Assembly: GCA_002753095.1 (NCBI GenBank)
Contig: PDZU01000002.1
Span: 62,001-126,000 of the forward strand
DNA length: 64,000 nucleotides
Source: Magnetococcales bacterium
GTDB taxonomy: Bacteria > Pseudomonadota > Magnetococcia > Magnetococcales > Magnetaquicoccaceae
Direction of reading: 5' to 3'
Below are positions 42,103-50,975 of this stretch, one piece after another. The position numbers and the translations under genes are program-made. The stretch's first letter is position 1. Each line of letters begins with the position of its first letter. The notes under the pieces are model-generated. The model searched no databases, had not been told where the DNA came from, and saw only the letters and a list, made by a program, of their open reading frames with translations.

Positions 42103-43527
42103 ATGACTCCTACAAGTGTCACTGCGTCATCGCCTTCGCCGGCGGTTGACTGGATGGCGGTGTTGAGCAGGTTGTCGAATACGTCCACCTCCGGGCAAGG
42201 AGGCGCGGCGTCGTTTGATGCGACGTTGGGGCAGTTGCTGAGTAACAGGAGTGGGAGCAGTAGAGCATCCCTGAGCAGGGGGGCAAGCGGGCACGCGGAG
42301 AATAGTCGCGTCGAGCGTAGTCGCGTTGCGGCGGCAGACAGGAAAGAAAATGGTGCGTCGGCAAGAGAGGCAAAAGAGTCGTCGCAGGCAGCCCGTGAGG
42401 GGGATGTGCGCCCAGGCAGGGTGAGTGCAGAGCGCAAGGAGCCCACGCAGACGGAGTCCACACAAGCGGCGGATGATGCGCTCTCTGCGCAAGACTCCTC
42501 CACCGTTGCGGACGGGGGGGAGCAGCCCACTCAGGTGGCGGCAGAGGGCGATGAGGGAGCGACAGGCGAGGCCAAACGTTCCGGCGGACGCGGCAAAGCA
42601 GGTGATGGACAAGAGTATGCCGGAGAGCACGGTGTGGATCTTTCCGAGCAGGTGCTGGCGCGCTTGCAGCGCTTGGCGCAGTCTGGTGAGGGTGGTTTGC
42701 TGAGTGCGCATGGTGCCAAATCTGGGCAGGGCGCGCTGACGCCGGAAGAGTTGATGTTGCATCTCTCTTTACTCGGTCTGGATGGGCAGAGCGGTGCGGG
42801 AGAAGGGGCACCCGTTCCGACCCTGATGGCAGAGGCAGGCAATAAAGCCGCCGCTGCGTTGTTGCCGACGGCCAGCATGGCCCTGTTGGCAGAAAAGATG
42901 ATACAGGCCCGTACCGTGAGTAGAGCCGGTGGCTCGGAGGAGGTTGCCGAGGTTTTGGGCAAGCTGCAGGCGGTGGGTGATGCGGGCATGGGAACGGAAA
43001 CTGCGTTGCGGGCAGGAGCCAATGGCCGCGCTACAGGGAGTTCCGGTCCATTGTCGGCGGAGTCGCCACAGTTTGCCGATGAGTTGATGGATCGGGTTGG
43101 CAAGATGCGTCTGCTGACGCGCAGCGGCATGACGGATCAGTTGCGCGTGACCCTGGATCCAGAGGATCTGGGCACCATTGATCTGCGCCTGCGTGTGGAT
43201 GGGCAGAACCAGGTACACCTGTTGATCACCACCCAATCGGAGTTGACCAAAGATCTCCTGCATCGGCAGTTGGGGCAGTTGCGTGAGGCGTTGGCCCGGC
43301 AGGAGATGGGCTTTGGTGAGGTGGTCGTGCAGGTTGGGGATCAGGGGCAACAGGATCAATATGCGGCGGCACAATGGAGTTTTGCCGATCAGCAGGCCCA
43401 GCGGGAAAATTTGCTGGCCCGTGGCTCAGGTCGCTTGGGTGTAGAGACGATTCGGGTCATCGATCCGATTGAGGTGTTGCAAAGACCGATGGTTTCGGCG
43501 GCTGATGGTGTCAGTATCATCGTTTAG
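42103..43527 (+). CDS. fliK: flagellar hook-length control protein FliK
   Basis: 474 residues from ATG 42103 with AGGA 9 nt upstream. Residues 1-340 are low-complexity, rich in Ala, Ser, Gly, Glu and Gln, as in the ruler part of FliK. The conserved C-terminal Flg_hook domain spans about 345-440 (LRVTLDPEDLGTIDLRLRV, then VHLLITTQSELTKDLLHRQL and REALARQEMGFGEVVVQV). FliK senses hook length and switches export specificity through FlhB. It heads the fliK-flgD-flgE unit under a sigma-54 promoter. Confidence 0.92.
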   Translation: MTPTSVTASSPSPAVDWMAVLSRLSNTSTSGQGGAASFDATLGQLLSNRSGSSRASLSRGASGHAENSRVERSRVAAADRKENGASAREAKESSQAAREGDVRPGRVSAERKEPTQTESTQAADDALSAQDSSTVADGGEQPTQVAAEGDEGATGEAKRSGGRGKAGDGQEYAGEHGVDLSEQVLARLQRLAQSGEGGLLSAHGAKSGQGALTPEELMLHLSLLGLDGQSGAGEGAPVPTLMAEAGNKAAAALLPTASMALLAEKMIQARTVSRAGGSEEVAEVLGKLQAVGDAGMGTETALRAGANGRATGSSGPLSAESPQFADELMDRVGKMRLLTRSGMTDQLRVTLDPEDLGTIDLRLRVDGQNQVHLLITTQSELTKDLLHRQLGQLREALARQEMGFGEVVVQVGDQGQQDQYAAAQWSFADQQAQRENLLARGSGRLGVETIRVIDPIEVLQRPMVSAADGVSIIV

Positions 43528-43671
43528 GATGGTTGGAATGGGCCGACGGCGGGGTTGAGTGGATGGCCGGTCGGCGGAGAAATGAGGGCGTGTCAATGGA
43601 TCTTTGCCGTTGCCGGCAGGTTTGCTCGCTCACAGTCAGGGTATATCGCGCGGCGTTAAGGAGAGAAGGTC

Positions 43672-44346
43672 ATGGGAACGACTCCAATTTATGGAACGAT
43701 TCCGACTACCAGTAGCACTGGGAGCACGTCGGGGAGCAGCACGGCGAAAAGTGCAGATCAATTGCAGTTGGATTTTTTAAAATTGTTGACCACGCAGTTG
43801 CAGTACCAGGATCCGATGAGCCCGACGGACAATACGCAGTTCACCTCGCAGATGGCCCAGTTCAGTAGTCTGGATGCGCAGAATCGCAGCAATACCTTGT
43901 TGCAAAAACTGCTGGATGCCCAGGGCAGTGGCGGCATGAATCAGGCGGTTTCCTATATGGGCAAGTGGGTGATCAGCGCGGGGAACCAGACAACGGTGAA
44001 TGATGGGGCGGCGGCGGTACGTTTCCAAATGCCGCAGGCCGGTAACGTCAACATTCGCATTTACGATCAATCTGGCCAGATGGTCAAGAATGTGAATGCC
44101 CTGAACGTGGCGGCAGGCGAACAAAATCTGGCCGTGGATGGCATTGCGGCAGACAATGGCGCCTATCGCTTTGCGGTGACTTTGCTGGAGAGCGATGGTG
44201 GACAGACGGCTCTGAGCACGTTGCAGTCGCAACAGGTGACGGGCGTGGTCAATGCCGGTACTGCCGGGGTCATGCTGCAGTTGGGCAATCAGTTGATTGC
44301 GTTGACAGATGTGACACGGGTTGAATTGAACAATACACCGGGGTGA
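43672..44346 (+). CDS. flgD: flagellar hook assembly scaffold protein FlgD
   Basis: 224 residues. The N-terminal export/cap region is typical: FLKLLTTQLQYQDPMSPTDN and QFTSQMAQFSSLD (35-75). A FLN-like domain (VRFQMPQAGNVNIRIYDQSG, then GEQNLAVDG and GAYRFAVTL) and a Tudor-like C-terminal part follow. A Ser/Thr-rich N-terminal spacer precedes the conserved part. FlgD caps the growing hook. ATG 43672 has GGAGAGAAGG upstream. It lies between fliK and flgE. Confidence 0.95.
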   Translation: MGTTPIYGTIPTTSSTGSTSGSSTAKSADQLQLDFLKLLTTQLQYQDPMSPTDNTQFTSQMAQFSSLDAQNRSNTLLQKLLDAQGSGGMNQAVSYMGKWVISAGNQTTVNDGAAAVRFQMPQAGNVNIRIYDQSGQMVKNVNALNVAAGEQNLAVDGIAADNGAYRFAVTLLESDGGQTALSTLQSQQVTGVVNAGTAGVMLQLGNQLIALTDVTRVELNNTPG

Positions 44347-44434
44347 CCCGATAATCGATAGAGAATCATAAAGAAAATTGCATCGATGCCGGACCGCAAG
44401 GTTCGGCATGTCCAACGCATTTTGGGAGAACAGC

Positions 44435-45886
44435 ATGTCCATTACACAAGCGATGTATGCGGGCGCCAGCGCATTAACCAACTTCAGTGAATCGATCACG
44501 GTGATTGGTAACAACTTGGCCAACTCCAACACCACGGCGTTCAAGGCAAGCCAAGCCTCGTTTGAGGATGTATTGATTCAGACGGTTGGTAACAACGGTT
44601 CCGGCAATGCCAATCAGGTGGGTACGGGTATGGGCTTGGCGGCAGTGCAGCAGAACATGACACAGGGTTCGTTTGCACCGACGGTCAATGTGACCGACTT
44701 GTCGGTTGATGGACGTGGCTTTTTTGTAGTCAAGGATCTGAGTGCGGCGGGCAAAACCGATTCAACCGGGTCGCCGGTGGATACATTCTATACGCGGGCG
44801 GGCAATTTCCGGCAAAACGAGCAGGGTTACTTGGTCACGCCGGGTGGTTTGGTGCTGCAGGGCAAAGAGATTGGTTCGAGCATGACGCCGATTGACATCA
44901 ATTTGAAGCCGTTTGAGCGCGATGCCGGTTTGGCGACGACGTTGGTCAATTTTGGCGTCAATCTGGATACCTCGGCGACCGTGTTTGATCCGGCGGCCAG
45001 TTTTGATCCAAATGATTCGGCAACCTATAATTTCTCGACCTCGGTGCGGGTGTATGATTCGTTGGGGGCGGGACACAACCTGGAGGTGCAGTTTCGCAAG
45101 ATTGGCGACAGCACTTGGCAGTGGCAGGCGGCCGTGCAGGCCAGTGAGGTGACAGAAGGGGAGACCGGACTGCAGGTGTTGACCTTTGGCTCGGTTCCGG
45201 CCAGCGGCACGGCCCCCACCACCCCCTACACACCGGGTTTGTTGGAGTTTGATGACCATGGCCGTCTGTTGCTGGAAGGCTCGACACCGATGACGGTGCA
45301 GTTTTTAGGCGGCACGAGTTCGCAGGATATCCTGGTGGATTTTGGCCAGGCGGTGGACTCTGGAGGTGACTCTACCAACGACTTTGTCCTGAAGGAAGAG
45401 GGCGATCTGGCCTATGATTCCACCCTGACAGCCTGGAATGTGGATACTTCGACCAGCAATAGCAGTAGCACGACCAGTGTGTTTGGTGGTTTTTCCACCA
45501 CCAAACAGGATCAGAATGGTTTCCCCCGTGGCAATCTGGATAAAATTTCGATCAGCGGTGATGGCATCATCTCCGGCAGCTATACCAACAGTCGGACCAT
45601 GGAGTTGTGTCAGATCACTCTGGCAGATTTTGATGATGAGTCGGCCTTGTCGCAAAAGGGCAGCAACCTGTTTGCGGCGACGACGGCCTCTGGTGCGGCC
45701 CATATCAATGTGCCGGAAGGGGATCGCTTGGGCAGTATCGTGGCCTATTCGTTGGAGCAGTCCAATGTGGACATGTCCAGTGAGTTTGTGCGCATGATTG
45801 CCACGCAACGTGGTTTCCAGGCCAACTCGCGTATTGTTTCGGTGGTGGATGGTATGTTGGAGGAGTTGCTCTCCCTGAAGAGGTAA
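44435..45886 (+). CDS. flgE: flagellar hook protein FlgE
   Basis: 483 residues from ATG 44435 (GGGAGAA upstream). The N-terminal rod/hook helix contains the ANNLANSNTTAFKA-type motif (NNLANSNTTAFKASQASFED, 29-48). The central domain D2 contains Ser/Thr-rich loops (STSNSSSTTSVFGGFS). The C-terminal helix ends with SNVDMSSEFVRMIATQRGFQ and ANSRIVSVVDGMLEELL. A GGCATG..GC sequence 20-35 bp upstream only half-fits a sigma-54 site. A strong bidirectional terminator follows at 45959. Confidence 0.95.
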   Translation: MSITQAMYAGASALTNFSESITVIGNNLANSNTTAFKASQASFEDVLIQTVGNNGSGNANQVGTGMGLAAVQQNMTQGSFAPTVNVTDLSVDGRGFFVVKDLSAAGKTDSTGSPVDTFYTRAGNFRQNEQGYLVTPGGLVLQGKEIGSSMTPIDINLKPFERDAGLATTLVNFGVNLDTSATVFDPAASFDPNDSATYNFSTSVRVYDSLGAGHNLEVQFRKIGDSTWQWQAAVQASEVTEGETGLQVLTFGSVPASGTAPTTPYTPGLLEFDDHGRLLLEGSTPMTVQFLGGTSSQDILVDFGQAVDSGGDSTNDFVLKEEGDLAYDSTLTAWNVDTSTSNSSSTTSVFGGFSTTKQDQNGFPRGNLDKISISGDGIISGSYTNSRTMELCQITLADFDDESALSQKGSNLFAATTASGAAHINVPEGDRLGSIVAYSLEQSNVDMSSEFVRMIATQRGFQANSRIVSVVDGMLEELLSLKR

Positions 45887-46263
45887 AAGGACCAGTTTCT
45901 TGAGTAGATAACACGGTTAATTTACTGTGAAATAAATCCGTTTACTGGTGGACAACAAGACAAAACCGGCGGGGCGCAAGTCCCGCCGGTTTTGTCCGTC
46001 AACGGGTCGTGCCGGAAATATTTGCCAAGATAAAAGAGAGGATGTAGATTTTGGGTATTGCATTCCTGTGCTTTGCCGGCTATCCTCTGCACCGTAAGGG
46101 TCGCCGTTCCTGTGCCGATTCTGTGCTGAAGGGTAACTTCGGAGTGAACAGAAGAAGATGAAGGGTTTCTTCCTTCGGAGTGGGCAGAGAGGAGATGGGC
46201 GTAAGAGGTAAGCAGCGTGGCCGCAGGAAACGCATTTGAAACCGAGAGTGAAGGGATCAGACC
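45887..46263. other. 377-bp intergenic region between flgE and fliL
   Basis: It contains the terminator at 45959-45996 and a purine-rich stretch with the near-repeat CTTCGGAGTG(A/G)(A/G)CAG near 46139 and 46173. No clear sigma-54 or sigma-70 site is evident and no ORF is convincing. The fliL promoter is probably within it. Confidence 0.5.
45959..45996. terminator. strong bidirectional terminator
   Basis: A 15-bp perfect stem GACAAAACCGGCGGG / CCCGCCGGTTTTGTC with an 8-nt loop. The stem itself supplies TTTT on both strands. It closes the fliK-flgD-flgE unit. Confidence 0.85.
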
Positions 46264-46779
46264 ATGGCGGAAGAGGCAGAGAAGGAAGGCAAGGAGTCGG
46301 GTGGGGGCGGTCTGGGAGGGTTGTTGAAGATTATCATCCCGGTAGTCGCGCTTTTGTTGGGAGCTGGTGGGGGATACATGGCCGGCAGCAGTTCGGCGGC
46401 CAAACAGGTGGAGGAGGCCAAGGCCATTCAACCGGAACCCAAGGCCGGCGATGTGGCCAAGGACACCCATGCCATGGTGGGGGATATGTATAAATTGGAA
46501 CCATTTGTTGTTAACCTGAATGAGCCCAAGGGGAGTCGTTACCTGAAGGCGACCATTCAGTTGGAGATGAGCACCTCTGATTTGAAATCGGAGTTGGATC
46601 GGCGGGCGGCGCAGTTGCAGGATGTGATTTTGGCGTTGTTGACTTCCAAGACATTTCAGGAGTTGCAGTCTTTGGAGGGAAAATTCCGCCTGCGGGAGGA
46701 GTTGTTGTCCCGGATCAACGCGCTGTTGGTTAACGGTACGGTAGCGCGCGTCTACTTTACCGAATTTGTCATTCAGTAG
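46264..46779 (+). CDS. fliL: flagellar basal body-associated protein FliL
   Basis: 171 residues. A short acidic cytoplasmic head and Gly run are followed by one membrane helix (about 20-40, LLKIIIPVVALLLGAGGGYM). The periplasmic FliL domain has YKLEPFVVNLNEPKGSRYLK, ATIQLEM and LREELLSRINALLVNGTVAR, ending YFTEFVIQ as is usual. FliL rings surround the stator and stabilise it. fliM begins 26 bp later, and fliL-fliM-fliN-fliO-fliP is the normal order. Confidence 0.95.
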   Translation: MAEEAEKEGKESGGGGLGGLLKIIIPVVALLLGAGGGYMAGSSSAAKQVEEAKAIQPEPKAGDVAKDTHAMVGDMYKLEPFVVNLNEPKGSRYLKATIQLEMSTSDLKSELDRRAAQLQDVILALLTSKTFQELQSLEGKFRLREELLSRINALLVNGTVARVYFTEFVIQ

Positions 46780-46805
46780 TCTTATTCTGGTTCCAAGATA
46801 CGCAC

Positions 46806-47795
46806 ATGACGCAGATCCTGTCCGAGGAAGAGATCAATGCCCTGATGCAGGGGTTGGAGGAGGGCACGCTTGAGTTGGAGCCTCCTGGCAAGCCGGAGAA
46901 GGTCAAAGAAGATAAAAAGGTAACGCCTTTCTTTTTTGGCCAGCGGACGGCGATACGTGTTGGTGCGATGCCTGGGCTCGACATGATCAACGAGCATTTG
47001 GCATCGCAGTTGTCCTTCAAGTTGAGTCAGAAGGTAGGCCGTGAGGTGCATGTACAGCCCAAGGCGACCACCAATCAGATTTTTGGTCGGTTTTTGCACT
47101 CGTTGGATCCGCCGATTTTCATTAATATTCTGCGGGTTGAGCCTTCGCAGTCGATGTGTTTGATCTCCATTAGTGGTGATGTGATGTTCCACATTTTGGA
47201 GAGTTTTTTTGGTGGTGCGGGATCCACAGAGCGTCCGTTGCGCAATTTTTCCCCGTTTGAGATGAAGGTGATCGACCGGGTGATGGAGGTGACGCGGGAG
47301 CAGATTGAGTTGGCTTGGAAGAAGATGGACTCTTCGTTCCGGTTGGTGATGACCCGTTGGGAGAATCAGCCGCAGTTTGCGGCGGTGGTTCCGTTGGATG
47401 AGACGGTCTTTTTGATCACCTTTGGGGTAGAGGTTGGTGATACGGAAGGGACGTTGACGATTTGCTATCCATCGGTTGTTTTGGAGTTGTTCAAGCAGCA
47501 GCTTAAGGTAGGGTTTCAGCGCGAGCAGGTGGAGGGGGCTTCGGCGTGGATGGATACCATGTTGGAGCAGTTGGATCAGGTATCGTTACGGCTTTCGCCG
47601 GTGGTATCGCGGGAGACCATGAAGGTGCAGGACATGTTGCATCTGAAGGTAGGGGATGTGGTCACTTTGAGTCATGATATTGCGGCGGAGATGCCGATTG
47701 AGGTAGAGGGTTTGGTCAAGTATCATGGCATGGCGGGTGTTGTGGATGGGCGGCGGGTGATGCGGGTAACCCGTATTCACGAGGAGAACCCGTAG
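46806..47795 (+). CDS. fliM: flagellar motor switch protein FliM
   Basis: 329 residues. The N-terminus has the CheY-binding motif in the form ILSEEEINALM (consensus LSQDEIDALL). The middle CheC-like domain has GLDMINEHLASQL, FINILRVEPSQSM and a GGAGSTERP loop. The C-terminal SpoA domain includes VSRETMKVQDMLHLKVGDVV and LVKYHGMAGVVDGRRVMRV. FliM forms the C-ring and receives CheY-P. The fliM-fliN gap is 195 bp with no identifiable feature, unusually long for this operon. Confidence 0.96.
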   Translation: MTQILSEEEINALMQGLEEGTLELEPPGKPEKVKEDKKVTPFFFGQRTAIRVGAMPGLDMINEHLASQLSFKLSQKVGREVHVQPKATTNQIFGRFLHSLDPPIFINILRVEPSQSMCLISISGDVMFHILESFFGGAGSTERPLRNFSPFEMKVIDRVMEVTREQIELAWKKMDSSFRLVMTRWENQPQFAAVVPLDETVFLITFGVEVGDTEGTLTICYPSVVLELFKQQLKVGFQREQVEGASAWMDTMLEQLDQVSLRLSPVVSRETMKVQDMLHLKVGDVVTLSHDIAAEMPIEVEGLVKYHGMAGVVDGRRVMRVTRIHEENP

Positions 47796-47990
47796 CGGTG
47801 TGGTTGTTACGAATGGCTGGGTGTGCGGTGTCTTTTTGGGGTACTGTGGGGTTGTGCCTGTTTGATTGATGAGCGGGTATTGTGTTGATAGGTGCGGTGC
47901 TGGTGTGCCGGAGGGCGGGGCAGCCGAAGAGGACTGGCCGACATGGCAACCTGTTGAGGGTTTCTTGGATTTGATATTGGAGATTTAAAA

Positions 47991-48284
47991 TTGTCCGATT
48001 CAGGCTACGGAGAAGAGTCACATTCCAGGAACATGGAACTTTTGATGGATGTTCCATTAAATGTTTCCGTGCGATTAGGTCATGTGCGCATGCAGATTCG
48101 GGATCTGCTGAAGTTGAACAAGGGGTCATTGATTGAGTTGGAGAAGGAGGCTGACGAGCCGTTAGAGATCCATGTCAATGATCGTTTGTTGGCCTATGGC
48201 GAGGTTGTGATGATCAAGGATAAGTTAGGCATCCGCATCACGGACATTGTCTCGTTGGCCGAGCGGTTGGAGAATTTGCGCTGA
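47991..48284 (+). CDS. fliN: flagellar motor switch protein FliN
   Basis: 97 residues from TTG 47991, with GGAG about 9 nt upstream; an ATG at 48033 would remove 14 residues and has no RBS. The SpoA domain is complete: LLMDVPLNVSVRLGHVRMQI, RDLLKLNKGSLIELEKEADE and IHVNDRLLAYGEVVMI, with GIRITDIVSLAERL at the end. It builds the lower C-ring with FliM. The stop overlaps the fliO ATG by one base (TGATG). Confidence 0.93.
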   Translation: MSDSGYGEESHSRNMELLMDVPLNVSVRLGHVRMQIRDLLKLNKGSLIELEKEADEPLEIHVNDRLLAYGEVVMIKDKLGIRITDIVSLAERLENLR

Positions 48285-48886
48285 TGCGTTGCTTTGGGGT
48301 GGATGTTCGGCGCCTCTTGAGTTGGTTGGTGGTATTGAGTGTCGTGGCTTGGGGTGGCGTTGCGACGGCATTCGGTGCGCAGCCGCCGGCGGCGATGGTG
48401 GAGGGCAGGCCTGCGGCGATGGAGAGCAAGCCGGTGGTAGAGAGTAAGACTCTGCCGGAGAGCAGGGGGATGTTCGCTGAGGTAGCGAAGATGGTTCCGT
48501 TCCAGGATCAGCTTGGGGATGCCTTTTGGAAGGTTGTGGGGGCGTTACTGGTCTTTATTGCGCTGGCGTTATTGGTGATTCGTTTAGGTCGTCGTATTCG
48601 TCCGCAGTGGCGTAATGGGGGGCCGATTTTTGTTGAGGATGGGCGTAATTTAGCGCCTGGGGTTGGGGTGCGTTTGTTACGGGTAGGTTCTCGGTATTGG
48701 TTGGTTGGGGTGACTCGGGAGCGGGTGACTTTGATTGGCGAGTTAAGTGAGGAGGATTTACTGGACGAGGTTGTGGAGGAGGAAGAGGCGGATGTAGAGT
48801 TTGTGTCGTCTCGTGTGGGGCGGCATGGGCGAGCGGTTCAGCAGGGGAGTGAGCCGTCGTTATTGGATCGGGATATGCGGCGGTGA
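48284..48886 (+). CDS. fliO: flagellar biosynthesis protein FliO
   Basis: 200 residues. A signal-peptide-like N-terminus (WLVVLSVVAWGGVATAFGA) is followed by a periplasmic stretch. One membrane helix lies near 85-103 (VVGALLVFIALALLVIRLG). The cytoplasmic FliO domain contains NLAPGVGVRLLRVGSRYWLV and ERVTLIGELSEEDLL. FliO assists FliP ring assembly in the export gate. Identification rests on its place between fliN and fliP as much as on sequence. The stop overlaps the fliP GTG start (GTGA). Confidence 0.9.
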   Translation: MRCFGVDVRRLLSWLVVLSVVAWGGVATAFGAQPPAAMVEGRPAAMESKPVVESKTLPESRGMFAEVAKMVPFQDQLGDAFWKVVGALLVFIALALLVIRLGRRIRPQWRNGGPIFVEDGRNLAPGVGVRLLRVGSRYWLVGVTRERVTLIGELSEEDLLDEVVEEEEADVEFVSSRVGRHGRAVQQGSEPSLLDRDMRR

Positions 48887-49656
48887 GTCGGCGTTTTTGT
48901 TATGGTTGGGCTGGCTTATTGCTGGCTTTATTGGTATTTTTTGTGCCTCAGTGGGTTCATGCGGCGGATATTTCTTTACCGGGGGTCACTTTTTCCACTG
49001 GGGGTGTTAGTGGCAAGGCGGATCCGGAGCAGGTAGGGGTTGGTTTACAGATTTTAGCGTTGATGACGTTGTTGTCGTTGGCGCCCAGCATTTTGATCAT
49101 GGTGACTTCGTTTACGCGGGTTATTGTGGTCATGTCATTTGTCCGGCAGGCCATGGGTTTGCAGGGGCAGCCTCCCAATCAGGTTTTGATTGCCTTGTCG
49201 TTATTTGTTACTTTTTTCATTATGGGGCCGGTATTTGACCGGGTTCATGATGATGCTTTGCGTCCTTATTTAGACAAGCAGATTTCTGAGGAGCAGGCTT
49301 TGGAGAGGGCGTTGGTGCCGATTCGTGGTTTTATGGTGCGGCAGACGCGGGAGAAGGATCTTGCTTTATTTTTGCGTTTATCTGGGGTACAGAAGGCGCA
49401 GAGTCCGGAGGAGGTACCGTTACGTTTATTGATTCCTTCGTTTATGATTTCCGAGTTAAAGACGGCCTTTCAGATTGGGTTCATGATTTATTTACCTTTT
49501 TTGATTATTGACATGGTGGTAGCCAGTGTGGTTATGTCGATGGGTATGATGATGTTGCCGCCGTTGGTGATTTCCATGCCGGTCAAGTTAATTTTATTTG
49601 TGTTGGTGGATGGTTGGGCGTTGGTGGTTGGTTCGTTGGTGCAGTCGTTCAAGTAG
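48883..49656 (+). CDS. fliP: flagellar export gate protein FliP
   Basis: 257 residues from GTG 48883. A signal peptide (LLLALLVFFVPQWVHA) precedes an export gate core: LALMTLLSLAPSILIMVTSF, TRVIVVMSFVRQAMG, PPNQVLIALSLFVTFFIMGP and the C-terminal IDMVVASVVMSMGMMMLPPL. FliP forms the five-fold ring of the export channel with FliQ and FliR. The usual next genes fliQ, fliR and flhB are absent: a 450-bp dispersed repeat begins 25 bp after the stop and the following gene is unrelated. Confidence 0.96.
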   Translation: MSRRFCYGWAGLLLALLVFFVPQWVHAADISLPGVTFSTGGVSGKADPEQVGVGLQILALMTLLSLAPSILIMVTSFTRVIVVMSFVRQAMGLQGQPPNQVLIALSLFVTFFIMGPVFDRVHDDALRPYLDKQISEEQALERALVPIRGFMVRQTREKDLALFLRLSGVQKAQSPEEVPLRLLIPSFMISELKTAFQIGFMIYLPFLIIDMVVASVVMSMGMMMLPPLVISMPVKLILFVLVDGWALVVGSLVQSFK

Positions 49657-49680
49657 GATCCCGATATTTTCATATCTTAG

Positions 49681-50127
49681 AATTATTGCGGGTCCAGGGA
49701 GCTGGCTCCCTGGCGGGTCCAGGGCAGAGCCCTGGGAATTTTTCTTTTGATTTTAATCTTTTAATCTTTTAATCTTTTAATCTTTTAATCTTTTAATCTT
49801 TTATCTTTTATCTTTTAATCTTTTGCCTTTGGCGCGCTTTTCACAGTAAGCCGATGCGCCTTTTGCATCGGCGCAGCGCGCCTAATTGACGCAAGCATTG
49901 CACATTGGCGCGCTTTTCTGCGCCAATGTGCAATGCCTCCCAATGGGTTTTAATACCTCGACGTTAAAAGTCGGGCTCCGCCCTCCCAAAGAGTGCCCCT
50001 GCGGGGCACAGATTTGGGCGCGCTGCGCAGATTTACTGCGTAAATCTGCTTGTGTAAAAGCGCGCCATTGCAGCAGGGCTCTGCCCTGCACCCGCAAGGG
50101 GAGATAATCTCCCCTTGACCCCATGAT
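49681..50127 (-). repeat. dispersed hairpin repeat, full-length copy in reverse orientation
   Basis: About 447 bp, reading on the minus strand in the same module order as the 51975 copy. It has the long stem GCATTGCACATTGGCGC / GCGCCAATGTGCAATGC and GCCGATGC/GCATCGGC. Module C is AGATTTACGCAGTAAATCT, and D is GTGCCCCGCAGGGGCAC. Module A is GGGGAGATTATCTCCCC, as in the 21889 copy. Its A/T spacer is expanded into tandem TTTTAATC units. Confidence 0.9.
49751..49820. repeat. tandem TTTTAATC array
   Basis: Six perfect 8-bp TTTTAATC units, two 7-bp TTTTATC units and one more 8-bp unit. It lies inside the 49681 repeat, where other copies have only one or two units (for example near 24066 and 36468), so length varies by slippage. 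Confidence 0.9.
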
Positions 50128-50249
50128 CCTTCTAAAGCCTTTCCAGGGGCAATGGCCCTGCCAAATTAAACTTGCAAATTTTTGGCAATCGTCTTAAATA
50201 GAACCATGGATCACCACACCCTGTTACAGGTCGCAGCGAGTACGTTTTT

Positions 50250-50975
50250 ATGCCTCCGTCCCATATCGAACCGCTGCTGATTGGTCTGTTCAGTACCGTG
50301 CATTGTCTGGTCATGTGCGGGGGCATTGTGGGTGCCTTAACGGTCAGCCTACCGGTTGCGGTCCGTCGGGATCCCCGGCAGTTGTTGGCCTACCTGATCG
50401 CCTATCATGCCGGACGTTTGGGCAGCTACGCCATGGCCGGATTGCTGGCAGGGTTATTGGGGGAGACGGTGGTCAACCTCTTCAACCTGGGACCGGCCCA
50501 TGCCAATTTTCTCTTCTTGCTCAACAGTCTGATTCTGCTTGGCATGGGGTTTTATGTGGCGGGCTGGTTGCCGGGGATCGGTTGGCTGGAACACTTGGGG
50601 GGGCGTGTTTGGAGCCACATTGAGCCTGTCGCCCAGGGGTTGTTGCCGGTGCAGTCACACCGTCACGCGTTATTTTTTGGCGCCATCTGGGGTTGGTTCC
50701 CGTGCGGTCTAAGCTACACCGTGCTGCTCTGGGCTGCCGTCAGCGGTGACATGGTCAAGGGGGCGCTGGCCATGGCCGCCTTTGGTGTTGGCACCTTGCC
50801 GGGCCTCTTCATGGCCAGCTTTTTTTCTGGTCATCTGGCCCACTGGCGCCAACATCGGTTGGTAAAGAAGTTGTTGGGTGTGGGGATTATTTTGTTGGCT
50901 CTTTCGGCAGGATTTTCGCATCCCCCCCCGGTTGCAGACCATCACCACCATTCGCATATGGAGAATCTTCCATGA
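50250..50975 (+). CDS. DsbD/UreH-like (TauE/SafE-annotated) membrane protein with His-rich tail
   Basis: 241 residues, about six membrane helices. Conserved cysteines sit in HCLVMCGGIVGAL (near 20-30) and FFGAIWGWFPCGLSYTVLLW (near 140-160). This pattern belongs to the UreH_2/DsbD_2 transmembrane family, seen near cbb3 oxidase maturation (FixI/CcoS) and metal transport genes. The C-terminus ends in a histidine run (ADHHHHSHMENLP), suggesting metal binding. The stop overlaps the ATG of the following activator gene (ATGA), so the two are cotranscribed. A copper or reductant-transfer role is possible; no partner genes are visible. Confidence 0.78.
   Translation: MPPSHIEPLLIGLFSTVHCLVMCGGIVGALTVSLPVAVRRDPRQLLAYLIAYHAGRLGSYAMAGLLAGLLGETVVNLFNLGPAHANFLFLLNSLILLGMGFYVAGWLPGIGWLEHLGGRVWSHIEPVAQGLLPVQSHRHALFFGAIWGWFPCGLSYTVLLWAAVSGDMVKGALAMAAFGVGTLPGLFMASFFSGHLAHWRQHRLVKKLLGVGIILLALSAGFSHPPPVADHHHHSHMENLP

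Noticed and set aside
44390-44420. Sigma-54-like GGCATG-N6-GC before flgE
   Set aside because: The GG-GC spacing is right but the TTGC part reads ACGC; too weak to call, and it overlaps a small inverted repeat.
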